Positions 29,377-40,333 of a stretch of DNA of 64,000 nucleotides are shown here, one piece after another (position 1 is the stretch's first letter; every line of letters begins with the position of its first letter). The stretch lies in NCBI GenBank assembly GCA_023205875.1, contig CP060767.1, forward strand, positions 310,001-374,000, in the 5' to 3' direction. A program made the translations under genes and the position numbers. This DNA is from Chloropicon primus. Its lineage: Eukaryota; Chlorophyta; Chloropicophyceae; Chloropicales; Chloropicaceae. Under the pieces are notes generated by a model. That model saw only the letters and a list, made by a program, of their open reading frames with translations. It was not told where the DNA came from and ran no database searches.

Positions 29377-31242
29377 ATGAGCATCGCGATGGAGGAGAAA
29401 CCTGGTGAGAAGATGGCTGCGGAGGAGTGGCAAGGGACGTGGCGTCGTCCAGGGAAGGAGGGAGATGGGAATGGCGAGGAGGCGACGCGGTACCTCCTGA
29501 TTGGTAACGTCGGTCCTTCGAGTGGCGTCTCCGTGGAGGCATTGAGGGATCACTTGGCGACCATGAAGGTTGAAGCTGTTGTGCCACCTCGGGAGAGTGG
29601 CAAGGGGAAGAGGAGCAAGAGGAGCAAGGGTGGGAAGGCTGCAACGTACGTTTTTGCGGCCTTTGGGAGCGCAACGGACGCGAAGGTGGCGAAAGGGAAG
29701 CTTTCTGGTGATGGAATCGGTGATGTGAAGGTTATGGTGGAGTACGCGGTGTATTGTCCACCCAAGGAGAAGCCCAAGGTGAGCGAGGAGTACGTGCGGC
29801 TGCGCGCGGAGGACTTGGGAATTGATGGGCTCTACCTGTTGAAGGACTTCGTCTCGGAGGAGGAGGAGAGGGGCTTGCTCTCGGGTCTGGACGAGTCGGG
29901 GGAGTGGAAGTGCCTGGCGAGGAGGCGCGTGAAACACTTTGGGTTCGAGTTCGACTACAGCATCAGGGGGGTCCACCCGAACAAGGAGATTGTTGCGTTC
30001 CCTCCCTGCATCGAGCCCATCACGGATCGCATCGCGGGTGTGAAGGAGATCACCAACGAGCGCTTCGACCAGCTCACCGTGAACGAGTACCCCATGGGCG
30101 TGGGCCTGTCGCCTCACGTCGACACTCACTCCGCGTTTGCTGGAGACATCCTTTCCCTCTCTCTCGGGTCCTCAGCGGTCATGGAGTTCCGAAAGGGCGA
30201 GGACCACAGGAGGCTCTTCGTCCCGAGGAGGTCTCTGCTGGCGATGACAGGGGAGTCGAGGCTGGCGTGGCAACACTACATTCCCCACAGGAAGACGGAC
30301 AAGGTCGGCGCCAAAGTCGTGAAGAGGACGATGAGAACCTCAATCACCTTCAGGACCGTGAGGAAGCAGGGGGGCTGCTCGTGCCCCTTCCCGGAGCAAT
30401 GCGACAGCCAAGGCGCTGCCCTGCCGCCGACAAGGATGCTTGAGAAAAGTCAGCAGCAGCAGCAAGCTGAGGCGGAGTCCATGCTGGAGAAGGCGAGAAA
30501 GTTTCCCGAGATGGAGAAGGACCACGTCCACGGGGTGTACGATTGCATTGCGGGCCACTTCAGCTCCACCAGATTCGCCATCTGGCCGGAAGTCAAGCGG
30601 TTTCTGGACGGAATGCCCGAGCACTCCCTCGTTGGCGACATCGGGTGCGGCAACGGGAAGTACTTCGGCGCAGCGAAGCATTGCCGCGTCGTCGGCGGGG
30701 ATTTGAGCTTTGAGTTGGTGCAGCTGTGCAAAAACAGGGGCCACGAGGTCGTGCAGCTGGACGTCGTGAGGCCTCCGTATCGTCAGAATCTCTTTGACGG
30801 CGTGATATCGATAGCGGTGCTGCATCACATGAGCACCTTTGAGAGGAGGCTTGCCGCCATGACCAGCATTGTAAATTTGTTGAGACCAGGGGGTCTAGCC
30901 TTGGTGACCGTGTGGGCCATGGAGCAAGAAGAAGTCAAAAAGATGAAGAAGTGGAAGGAATTGAGTCACGGCGACAGCCGTGAAGGTGCTAGCGTGCCCG
31001 TCCTCGGGAAGGACTATTTGGTTCCGTGGAGTGTGCCATTCCACCGTCCGGAAGCGGGCGAGGTTGCGAAGCAATCTGGAAAAGTGGATGAACAGAAGGG
31101 CCTCGTCGTTTTCGAGAGATTCTACCACGTCTTCGAAAGAGGTGAGCTCGAGTATCTTGTAAATTACATACCTAATGTTACAGTCATGAGGTGCGTCTAT
31201 GACAGAAGCAACTGGTGCATCACAGTGAGGAGGGACACGTGA
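29377..31242 (+). CDS. ALKBH8: ALKBH8-type tRNA wobble-uridine dioxygenase/methyltransferase
   Basis: A single exon of 621 aa with the full three-part architecture. An RRM-like domain spans ~35-130 (RYLLIGNVG ... YVFAAFGSATDA). The AlkB 2-oxoglutarate/Fe(II) dioxygenase spans ~140-350, with HVD at 247-249 (SPHVDTHSAF) and the Arg motif RTSITFRTVRK. The Trm9-type methyltransferase runs from ~395, with SAM motif DIGCGNGKYF near 421 and YDCIAGHFSSTRF before it. In animals this enzyme makes mcm5U and its hydroxylated form at tRNA position 34, which aids decoding, including of UGA-Sec by tRNA-Sec. The stop lies only 14 bp from the stop of the convergent CHUP1-like gene. Confidence 0.95.
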   Translation: MSIAMEEKPGEKMAAEEWQGTWRRPGKEGDGNGEEATRYLLIGNVGPSSGVSVEALRDHLATMKVEAVVPPRESGKGKRSKRSKGGKAATYVFAAFGSATDAKVAKGKLSGDGIGDVKVMVEYAVYCPPKEKPKVSEEYVRLRAEDLGIDGLYLLKDFVSEEEERGLLSGLDESGEWKCLARRRVKHFGFEFDYSIRGVHPNKEIVAFPPCIEPITDRIAGVKEITNERFDQLTVNEYPMGVGLSPHVDTHSAFAGDILSLSLGSSAVMEFRKGEDHRRLFVPRRSLLAMTGESRLAWQHYIPHRKTDKVGAKVVKRTMRTSITFRTVRKQGGCSCPFPEQCDSQGAALPPTRMLEKSQQQQQAEAESMLEKARKFPEMEKDHVHGVYDCIAGHFSSTRFAIWPEVKRFLDGMPEHSLVGDIGCGNGKYFGAAKHCRVVGGDLSFELVQLCKNRGHEVVQLDVVRPPYRQNLFDGVISIAVLHHMSTFERRLAAMTSIVNLLRPGGLALVTVWAMEQEEVKKMKKWKELSHGDSREGASVPVLGKDYLVPWSVPFHRPEAGEVAKQSGKVDEQKGLVVFERFYHVFERGELEYLVNYIPNVTVMRCVYDRSNWCITVRRDT

Positions 31243-31256
31243 GTACCCCCGGGTCC

Positions 31257-34131
31257 CTAGGTCGTAGTATTTTCAGACGAGGAGCTTCCGGGGTACTCTT
31301 TCATCTTGAGGGAGATCTGCTCGAACAGGGATATGCACTCTGCATTGAATCCACGAACAAACTGATGCACGCGGAAGGCAAACCTTACAGCGCTCACCAG
31401 CAAGCTGTTGATCCTCAGCTTGGCATTTGGGGTCCTAAACGAATCAAAGCAATAACGCAATCTTAGTCGTCAGTAAAGAAAAAAGGAAATTCGTTTCGCC
31501 TCGGCAAGAAATTCTCGCTTACCCTTGCTCCTCCAGTTTCTGCACATCCCCGAGAATCCGCTTCAAGTACAGTTTGCAGAGACTCAACGTGGATATCTTC
31601 GTTCCCGAGACGATCGAGTCCTCCCATGGAATTCCGTGCTCCCTGTATCTCGTTGCGGACTTTTCGTGGGAGACCACGAACCTCTCTATCTTCTTCTGCA
31701 CCTTGTCAAAATAGGCAGAAATCTTTGAGCACTCCACTTCGCAGGGCTCACTCCCGCATTTCCAATTGGCGCAGTGGTCTTTCACGGTCGACATTTCGAC
31801 GTGAGATGCAGTTGCCTCCCTCATCGTGTCGTACTTGGCCTCAGGCCACTCGAAGTTCTTGAGCACCGCCCTCTCATCCGTGAGGATGGACAGGGCGTAG
31901 TCAATCCTGTTGACAAAAGACGCGAGTCCATCCATGTCCTTCGCCTTCAATTTGTTGATCTCCTTGATCAAATCTCGGATGAAGTCGCCATAGTAGTCCA
32001 CGTCCGCTTTGATGTTGTTCACGTAACTCGACTTTCCCGCCATCTCTGCAAACATTTGGGATGAATCACCAGCTCCAGAGGCCTGGCTCGTGGAAGCCCG
32101 CCTTGGACCCCCGGTGCCAGACGTCGGGCCAATCAGAGCTTTCCTCAGGTCCTGGTACATCGCAACCACTTGGGGGGCTCTGGTCAAGTCGCTGTTGGCA
32201 GCCTTTCGTGCGCCCCCAGGCGGTGGAGGCGGTGGCGGTGCGGCAGAGCCTCTCCTCCCTCCCGGCGGAGGTGGTGGAGGCGGTGGTCCTCCCTTGCCAG
32301 GGGCAGGAGGTGGCGGTGGCGGCATGATCGGGCCAGAGATCTTTGGAGCTCCCGCTGATGCTGGCGCGCGCCCGCGCTTTTGCGCAGCCTTGCTCGCTTC
32401 CTTGATGTCCTTCAGAACGTTCTGCATTTCGCTCTTGGACTTCTTCGTTTTCGGCTTGCTTGGGCTTCCAGAGGCACTCGCCTCGGGGGTCTGCCCGGTT
32501 TTGCTGGGAGAGAATTTCATCTGGTCCGCCAGAATCTGCTGCTTTTGCTTGAGCTTGTCATTCACCTGCACTTTCGCGGGCGATCCCCTCCCCGCCCTCT
32601 GCTTCTGCTTCTCCCCCCCGCTTGCCCTTTCCTTCTCCTTGTTCTCATTTCCCCTCCCGATGAACCTCTTGATGCTCTTGCTTATCTTGCGACCAATGGT
32701 TTTCGGTTCCTCCTTCTCTTTCTCCTCGTCGCCAAACCTTTGCTTGAGCTCCTGAACCACGGTCACAGGCATCGCGCGAGCTCCCTTGAGATCGCCCTCC
32801 ACTATTTTTTCCATCAGTTCGCTCACGATGCTCTCGTGTATTTGCTGGACTTGCTCCTTCCCCAGGTCCTCGCTCGCGATAAACTCGTCGACCGCCTTGA
32901 GCTCACTTGCGGCGTATTGGATCAGCTCCCTCTGCTGCTTCACCTTCCTCAGGTCATTGTCCACGTCAGAGTGCTTCCTCGAAAGGTCGGCGATCTTTTC
33001 CCAAGCGTTCGAACCGTGCACGACGTCCACCGCGGTCATCTGCTCGGACAGGCTCTCGCTCTTGTCCTCGAGCCGCTTCTGCGACTCGCCCAGCTGGACC
33101 AAAACTCCCTCCAAGTCCCTCTTGAGCTCGTCGATCGCCCTGAGACCCTCGTCCCTCTCCCTGAGCACGGTCTCCGAGCTGATCCTCAAGTCGCGCCTCT
33201 CCTGCTGCACGGTGTGCATCTCCATCTCAAGCTTCGAGAGCTCCATCACCGCCTTGATCGTCTGGTCGTCGTCCTGGTACGTCGCCTGCCGATAGTTCTC
33301 ACGAGTCGACAGCTCCAGGGCCCTCGCGAGTTGCTCCTCGTAATCGTCCTCCGCCGCCGCGCTGGTCGACGCCCCACTCCCCGGGGTCGAAAACACGGAC
33401 TGGAGCCCCCGCTCCGGCGTAGCTGGAGTCGACGACGCCCCTTCCACCGCGTGCGACAGGAGCGAGCCATCCGACTCGAGCCACTGTGATCCGTAGTCCT
33501 GTGCAATGCTAAGAATCTGCAAAAACTTGTTGCTGATGCTGACCCACTCCGGGCTTCTCCGTCCCTCGTTCGCGGCGACCTGCGCCCAATCCACCAGACA
33601 TTTGGACACCTGCTTGACAACCTCCTGGTGGCTTATGTGCTGCTCGAGGGCTCTGACCAGAGCGGTGGTGAATCCCTCGGACGAGAAACGGCGCAGCAGC
33701 ATCAGCACTGTCGGCGTCCCTTTGAAGTTCTGCGTGATGTTATCACTGTACATCAAACTCGACAAGCATATCTAATTGTTGGTTGGTAAGAAAAAAAATA
33801 ACGCCCATCCCCCATCCCCCACCAACAACCACAAGTGTGACAAGCAGAAGAGCAAACAGGGAGTCAGCATGCCGAAGGAAACTGGCTGGGAATCGGGCGT
33901 TACGCCCCATTCGCGTCCGTTACGTACCTGCGCGTCGTCGCTCTTGAGTCCGTCGTGTAGCGCGTCGAAGGCGCTCTGGTGGTTCTCCGAAAGTAAAGTG
34001 GAGAACTTGATGAGGTTGTCCCAATGGAAACCTTTCCTGACAAGAGACACGAGCTCGTCGTACTGTCCGTCGTCGTGTCGTTCGGAGGCTCCCGTCCCTC
34101 TCGGTTCACTGCTCGACCCCTCACCACGCAT
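31257..34131 (-). CDS. CHUP1: CHUP1-like protein with VHS/ENTH-like N-terminus, coiled coil and proline-rich region
   Basis: Three exons: 33928-34131, 31523-33729 and 31257-31434, all GT-AG, 862 aa. Residues ~20-130 form a helical domain (HWDNLIKFSTLLSENHQSA, LHDGLKSDDAQ, LVDWAQVAANEG) resembling VHS/ENTH domains. A coiled coil spans ~240-370, then a basic linker, then FH1-like proline runs at ~530-578. The C-terminal ~280 residues match plant CHUP1 rather than a classical formin: APQVVAMYQDLRKAL, VNNIKADVDYYGDFIRDLI, LTDERAVLKNFEWPEAKYD, and exon 3 LVSAVRFAFRVHQFVRGFNAE. Plant CHUP1 polymerises short actin filaments on chloroplasts to position them. The plant N-terminal membrane anchor is absent here. 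A formin-only label would be misleading. Confidence 0.85.
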
Positions 34132-34218
34132 GGTAACGCTCTTCTCTGCTGGTGCTGGTGGTGGTGGCGGTGTTCCTCTTTCGCGTCGTCTCTCTCTCGT
34201 CAGAGCGTCACGCGTTTC

Positions 34219-34262
34219 GAGCGACCGCTCGTTGGAAAGAGGAAAGAGAGGCGGTTCCGATG
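34219..34262 (-). promoter_or_regulatory. Shared promoter-like motif upstream of CHUP1-like gene
   Basis: GAGCGACCGCTCGTTGGAAA continues with GAGGAAAGAGAGGCGGTTCCGATG. It is about 90 bp upstream of the minus-strand start, the shortest distance seen. Confidence 0.5.
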
Positions 34263-34910
34263 CACCGCCACACTCCTCACCCCTCCCTCCTCGCTCGCCT
34301 TCCCTCCCTCGTCATTGCAGTGTGTGATCCCCTCTCTCTCTTCTCTGAGCGTTCTCTCTTTCTGTCTCCATAATCCATGAGAGAGTTATGGAGAGAGAGA
34401 GAGAGAGAGAGAGAGGAGGGAGGGCGATGGTGAGGAGGAAGATGGTGATGATGATGAGGAGGAGAGGCATTGTCCTCCACTTGATCTTCCTCTCTCTCTC
34501 TCTCTCTCTCTCCTCTCTCATTGATTATGGAGACCACAGCAGCCAGCAGCAGGGCAGAAGGAAAGAAGGAAGAAGAAGCGGGGGAAAGGAACCTTTGGAA
34601 AAGCAGAGCCAAGAGGAAAGCTTTGCTTGGTGGGAAATGGCCTCGAAGATTCACGCTCTCTCCTATTGATGCGTTCCAGCGCGGGGACAAGCCCCCTTCC
34701 CCAGGCATCCTCTCCTCAAGAGTGTTCCCTTTCGTTCAAATTTGAAATTTGAAATTCGAAGGACGTTGGAGAAGGAAGTCAAACGCATTTTCATTCATTA
34801 GAGGGGGAGGGACGACCTTTGGGCAAAGGTGAGCACTTTTGGACGGGGAAGAGCTCAGTCTTTCGTGCGAAGGAAGACATAATAAACGACGCAAGATGAA
34901 TCTTCATCTT

Positions 34911-34935
34911 TTGCTCTTTCCAACGAGCATTCGCA
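34911..34935 (+). promoter_or_regulatory. Shared promoter-like motif upstream of coiled-coil/M48 gene
   Basis: GCTCTTTCCAACGAGCATTC in plus orientation, about 130 bp upstream of the start codon. Confidence 0.5.
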
Positions 34936-35050
34936 CGAGGACAGTGGCGTCCATTTTAGGATGAAGCAAGGGGACTGAAGTTTTTTTTGTTTTTTGTTTT
35001 TGGACTTTTTTTGTTTGCAACAAAGGCCAGGGACGACGAGCTCGAGGAAG

Positions 35051-35335
35051 ATGTCGTCCTCCGGCAGACAGAAGAAGAACCTCGTGGGTTTGAGCTCTCA
35101 GCTGCAACTCGACGCTTCTTCGCGGCTTTCGATTGACCCCAGCAATGAGTTGCATTCGTCGATGAACAAGGCACTCGGGTTGAGGAAGCTGAGCGTGAGT
35201 AGCAGTGACCTGGACCTCTCGATGACGACGACGCCTTCGGCAACTTACAATCCTCCTGCTCATCACGGAGGCCGTGATGCGAAGGAGCAGAATGTTCGGC
35301 GGCATCCACGAGAGCTTCCACCCCTTGCCCCTCCT

Positions 35336-35373
<38 letters not shown>

Positions 35374-38300
35374 GTCGCTGAAGCCACAGTATGGTGTTGG
35401 GAAAGATGCCTTGGGGAGTCACAAGACGGTTGTGCCGACGCCGTATGATGAGGCAAGCACGTTGGTGAAGAAGCTGAACATGGAGCACTCTGCTGCGAGC
35501 AGGCTTGCTGGAGGTGCAGAAGGACCAGGGACGAGTCGGGCGAACGGAGGAGGGTTGTTTGAAGTGGGGCTCGACGAGCGTTCGCTCGTGTCTGCGGGGC
35601 TTTCCTCGAGCGCGATAGACAGGCTGTACCGCGGGCTGCACAATTACACGTTTGCCTTTCGGGAACTGATTGACAGGGAGATCGCCCAGGCTTCGGATAA
35701 TCACGTGACGTTGAAGGAAACGATGGTGAACGAGTTTGGCTTGTTGCTGAACATGATAAAGTCTGACTTGCTGTCGGTTAAGTCGAAGGAGGAGGTGCTG
35801 GTGCGTCACGCCGCCGAGGAGAAGGGCAAAGTTGGGGACTCGACGGCTGCAGGTGATGTTGTGGCCCAGGAGGCCTCCGTCAGCAAGGAAGATGGTTTGG
35901 ATGCGGATGGCGTCGATATTATTCTCAGGGCCAAGGGCACGTTCGAGCTCAGGAATCAGGTCCTTCAGCGGCTGCTGCTGGAGGAAAGGCAGCAAGTTGC
36001 CAACCTTTCGGGCGTCATCAAGGGCCTCGAATCGAAGAACGAGGGGCTCCACGATACGGTGAAGAGCCTGGAGGAGCAGGCCGTCGAGATGACCAAGTCG
36101 CATGAGGACAGCCTTGTGCAGAGCAAGACGCAGCAAGAGTGGTTCGACAAGACGTTGCAGGAGAACACTCACAAGCTCAGCCAGTCGCACGATACGATTC
36201 GAAACCTTCAGGCCAAGCTGAGGGAAGAGGAGAGGCAAACGTCGATCATCGTGCAGGAGAAGCAGGAGCTTCAAATCAATTTGCAGGACGCGACTTCGTC
36301 GAGGGACGAGATGAAGTCGACCATGTCGGTCCTGAAGGAGAAGGTTGCCCAAAGCGACAACGCTCTCAAGGCTCAGTACGAGAAGTTCAAGGACGACATC
36401 GAGAGGGTCGACGAGCTGAAAAGCAGTTTGGAGACCACCACCGAGGAGAGGAACGTGGCGAGGGAGCTTTACGACGAGGAAGCGGCAAAGATCCTGAAGC
36501 TCAAGGACGAGATCGAGGAGCGAGAAGCGGAGAAGAGCAAGCTGAATGCGAGGATCCTGGCTCTGCAGAAGACGCTCAAGGACAAGGGAGTGGAGCTGGA
36601 TAACGAGCGAAGCCTTTCGGATGGCCTCAAGGACGAGATCAAAAGGCTCAGCCAGTGCGAGAGCGACCTCGCGGACACCAAGATGAACCTTTCGTACGCC
36701 TTGGACATCACCGAGATGAAGCAGAGGGAGGGGGAGAAGCAGAGGCTGTACACCGAGGATCTCTTGGCCAGCGCGAAGAACTTTCTCGAGGAAGCAAGGA
36801 GAAAGCACGTGGAGTTGGAGAAGCTCAACACAAAGTTAGAGGCGATGCTCAGGGAGAAGCACGAGCAGGTCCGCAAGCTGAAAGAGAACGGGAAGACTCT
36901 TGAGGACAGAGCTGTTGCCAGCGAGGAGCAAGCCAAGAGCCTGCACAAGCAGTATGAAGTCGCCCTCGATGGGAGGGCGAGGGCCGAGGCCACGGCTGAG
37001 GAGCTGGAGAGAAACCTCAAGGAGATCACCAAAAAGAACTGGAAGCTGGAAGAAAAGCTGGAGGACTACCGAACTGATCTGCGGGACACCAAGAGGCAGA
37101 ACACCAAGTTCGAGGCGCACGCGCAAATGTTGAACCAGAAGTTGAAGGAGACTCAGGAGAGGGAAACGAAGAAGGAGAACAAGTACAAGGACGAGATCAA
37201 GAGGCACGTGGCGCAGATCAAGCAGCTGAAGACCAAGGTCGAGGACATGGCGCCCAAGGTGAAGATGCTGGACAAGATGAAGCAGAGCCTTGACGAGCTT
37301 CAGGGCAAGCACTCTGCCCTGCTTGTTGACTGCGACACTTGGCACAAGAAGTACGAGAGCGCAGAAAAGGAGAAGAAGAGTTTCAAGCAAAAGTATGACA
37401 CCGCTTCCTCGACCATCGGGGAGCTCACGAACAAATTGAATGCCAGCGAGAAGATGGTGAAGCTTCTGAAAACGAACAAGGCAGAGAATGAGGAAAGGAT
37501 CAAGAACCTCGTGCAGGAAGTCAACACTTTGACCAATGAGCGCGACCAGCTCATGGAGGACCTCAAGGAGACCAGGGAACTGTTCTCAACGTCCGAGACT
37601 AACCTTGGTTACGAGAAGGAGGACAACATTCTCAAGGAGGAGCAGCTTGCCGATGCCCTGGACAAGCTCGAAGCCTTGACCGAGAAGCATAAGAAGGCCG
37701 AAACGGAGAAGCGCAACATGACCACAAAGATCAGGACGCTGAGGAGCTCGAACGAGGAGCTCAGGAGCAAGTTCGAGAACACCATTGACAGGTTCCACGA
37801 GGAGCGCAGGGCCTGGCTCGAGGCCGTCAACGTGGTGAGGCAGGAGTTCTCAAAGATGTGGAACGACATTCGGGATGACTTGTCGTCCAGGAGTGAGGTG
37901 GTTGCTGTGGCTGGCCAGGTGAACGAAAACTTGGCGAACACCTCGCGCCTCCTGTCAGCGACCGACGCCTTCTCCACGTACGAGGTCATCAACAACTTCA
38001 AGGAGATGATCAAGGAGGAGACGTCCCACGTGAAGATTGTGACGAAGAAGAAGACGCAGGAGACCAAGTCGGCTGCGACCATGCTGAAGATGAGAAGGGC
38101 CCTTGAGATGGAGCGCAGGAAGAAGATGAAGGAGGAGCAGGAGAAGCAGATCGAGTTGCTGAAGAAGCAGTACGAGAACCAGTCCGTGTCCACCTCGGCG
38201 GCGAACAGCGTGGTCGTGAAAGAGCAGCTCATGAAGCGCGAGAAGCAGTTCATGCAGGAGATGTCGTCCTTGCAGGAGAGGTTGGACAAGGCCATCATGG

Positions 38301-40057
38301 ACAACGACACGGAGAGGGAGAAGACCAAGTCGAGGGAGGAGGACATCAAAGCCCTGGAGATCGACAAGGAGAGGCTCCTGTATCAGAACGACGAGCTGTC
38401 GACGACGCTGCAGAGGAAGATGAGGGACCACAACGAGATGCTTGACGAGGCAAACGCGAGGGTGCAGCACTTGACCTTGCAGCTGAGCAACGCTAATCGC
38501 TCCAGGATCTGGAAGGAGAAGTACGCGACGCAGCTGAACGAGCAGCTGAAGAGGGCTCGGTACGAGCTGATGCAGCTCGGCCGGCAGCCTACCCTTGTCT
38601 GCAAGGCTATCCAAACCCAGTACTGCGATCTTTGGGCGCTGAACGTGCTCAAGGAGGAGGAGAGGGACGAGGACACCAGGCAGTCTTGGACCAGGAACAT
38701 GGTGATCACTCCTCACATAGAAATCATGTCGCTTCAGAAGGTCATTGATTTGATATCCCAGATGTTCTCCGACAAGCTCCTGGCCGATCTCTCTGCCGTG
38801 AGAGCGGGAAAGCAGGAGTCCGTCATGGTCGAGTTCGTGTACGACTTCTTCTTTGACAAGTACGGATTGGAGGACTTGACCATGAAGTACTTGACCCAGC
38901 TCGGTGCGACTCTTTTGCATCATCAGAACCACCCGACCGTCAGGGTGTTCGCGGGGCTCTGCAACCTGCTTCCAAAGGACAACAAGGTCACTTCAGCTCT
39001 CCAGTTCCAGAAGGACATGAGCACCGTGATGGAGACGAAGTACCTTTATGGTATCAACTGGGACAAGACCCTGCTGGCATTCAACAACTTATTGGCTTTC
39101 CAGGTCTCAAAAGTCGTTCCAAACAACATCTATGCCACTGACTATCCTTTGACCCACACCATGACGCAAGGTTTCATGTTCGAGGTCAGCCAGATGCCCT
39201 TCATGAGGGAGATCTTGCACATCTGCAGGAGCGATAACTTGTTCGACGACCTCTCCAAGTTTGACATTGGCATTCCCCTCAGCGAGCAGCAACTGCCTCA
39301 GCTTTATAGGCTGCTTGTGGAGGCTTGTGACATTCTGAAGGTGGACGTTCCGGGAATTTACGTCGCTGGCGGAGCTGTTTGGGACACTTGCTTGATCTCC
39401 CCAGGAAACGAGAAGCCCTTCATGGTCATTACCACGGGCGTGATCGAGTCTCTCAAGCCTAGGGAGCTCCAGGTCGTGATGGCTCAGCAGCTCATGCCTC
39501 TCGTGGACAAGTCCTTCGGTCCTATGATGAACGCCTGCAGTTTGTCCAACGTCGCAAGCGAGCTCTTCCTGACCAGGGACATCGCGAGGTCCCAGTGGCA
39601 GTCCGCTGTGCTGCCCACGGTCATGAGGCTCCAGCAGGCTCTCGATCTCACGGCGGACAGACTGGCGCTCATCGTCGCGCAGGATTTCGACCTCGTCATC
39701 GAGACCATCATGAAGCTGAACGTCTCCTCGGACGCTCTGGGCAGCCAGATGAATCCAGAGATGCTCCTCGAGCAAGCCGAGGCGGCGGGAGAGGCTGCCA
39801 GCAAGTACTTGAACCGGTATGACGAGAAGGAGAAGAACCTCGCGGTTCAGGGGGGAACCAGGAAGCTCTTCGGGGCCAGGCAGGACCTGGACCAGTCCAC
39901 GGACTTGAAGAATGTCGCTCACGCCTCTCTGTCAATGAGTTTGGTGAGCTGCAGCAACTCTCTCAGCATGCTCAGGGCGAGGGAGCTGAAGCGCTGGATG
40001 GACTCGGGCGACTACCAGGGTCTGATCGAGAACAGCAGGCCTTACAACATCTTCTAA
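35051..40057 (+). CDS. Giant coiled-coil protein ending in a degenerate M48-type peptidase domain
   Basis: A single exon of 1668 aa. ATG 35051 (MSSSGRQKKNLVGLSSQLQ) is the first ATG in the frame. The N-terminal ~180 residues are low-complexity with an 11-Thr run. Residues ~200-1170 are almost continuous coiled coil. A helical domain at ~1210-1320 contains EFVYDFFFDKYGLEDL. From ~1375 to the end the sequence follows the HtpX/PGM48-like M48 family: VPGIYVAGGAVWD, PFMVITTGVIESLKPRELQVV, LTADRLALIVAQD, and SMLRARELKRWMDSGDYQGL. The zinc motif HExxH is replaced: A-Q-Q-L-M-P at 1478-1483. The third-ligand Glu is Asp1532. It is probably a structural or scaffolding protein. Cytoskeletal or basal-body placement is only a guess from the coiled coil. 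Confidence 0.8.
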
Positions 40058-40333
40058 GAAGGTGAAGAGGCGTTCGTCGTTTCAGTTTCAGTTTCAGTTT
40101 CAGTTTCGCTCGCTCCTTGTGTACAACAACGATCGATGTACAATATGAATGTTTTTTTACAAGCACATCCACCTCAACCCATCCATCCACCTGATCTCTC
40201 TCCTCCTTCATCTCCTCCTTCATCTCCTCCTCTCCTCCATTGAAGCTGAAGCCCCTCCAGTGACAGATGGTTCTCTGATTTTGCGATTTTGCTCTCTCCT
40301 CTCTCAGTCGCATGAGTGACTCGGCGGCGCCTG
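40058..40333. repeat. Short spacer with (TTTCAG)n
   Basis: A TTTCAG hexamer array of four to five units at about 40079-40107 follows the coiled-coil gene. CTCCTTCAT repeats lie near 40200-40235. The rest is the 5' region of SELENOF. Confidence 0.7.

Larger units (their letters stand above)
34132..35050. promoter_or_regulatory. Divergent intergenic region CHUP1-like | coiled-coil/M48
   Basis: A 0.9-kb spacer. The shared motif occurs in minus orientation at 34219-34262 and in plus orientation at 34911-34935. A GA run (34390-34416) and a CT run (34489-34514) form an inverted pair around a GATGAT-rich stretch. TTTGAAATTTGAAATTCGAA lies near 34740. No gene was seen. Confidence 0.5.

Noticed and set aside
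31257-34131. Classical formin (FH1-FH2)
   Set aside because: The proline runs suggest FH1, but the C-terminal blocks (DERAVLKNFEWPEAK, VRFAFRVHQF) are those of CHUP1-type proteins.
34904-36808. 634-codon minus-strand frame over the start of the coiled-coil gene
   Set aside because: Leu/Arg/His-rich shadow of the Glu/Lys-rich coiled coil. No homology or start context.
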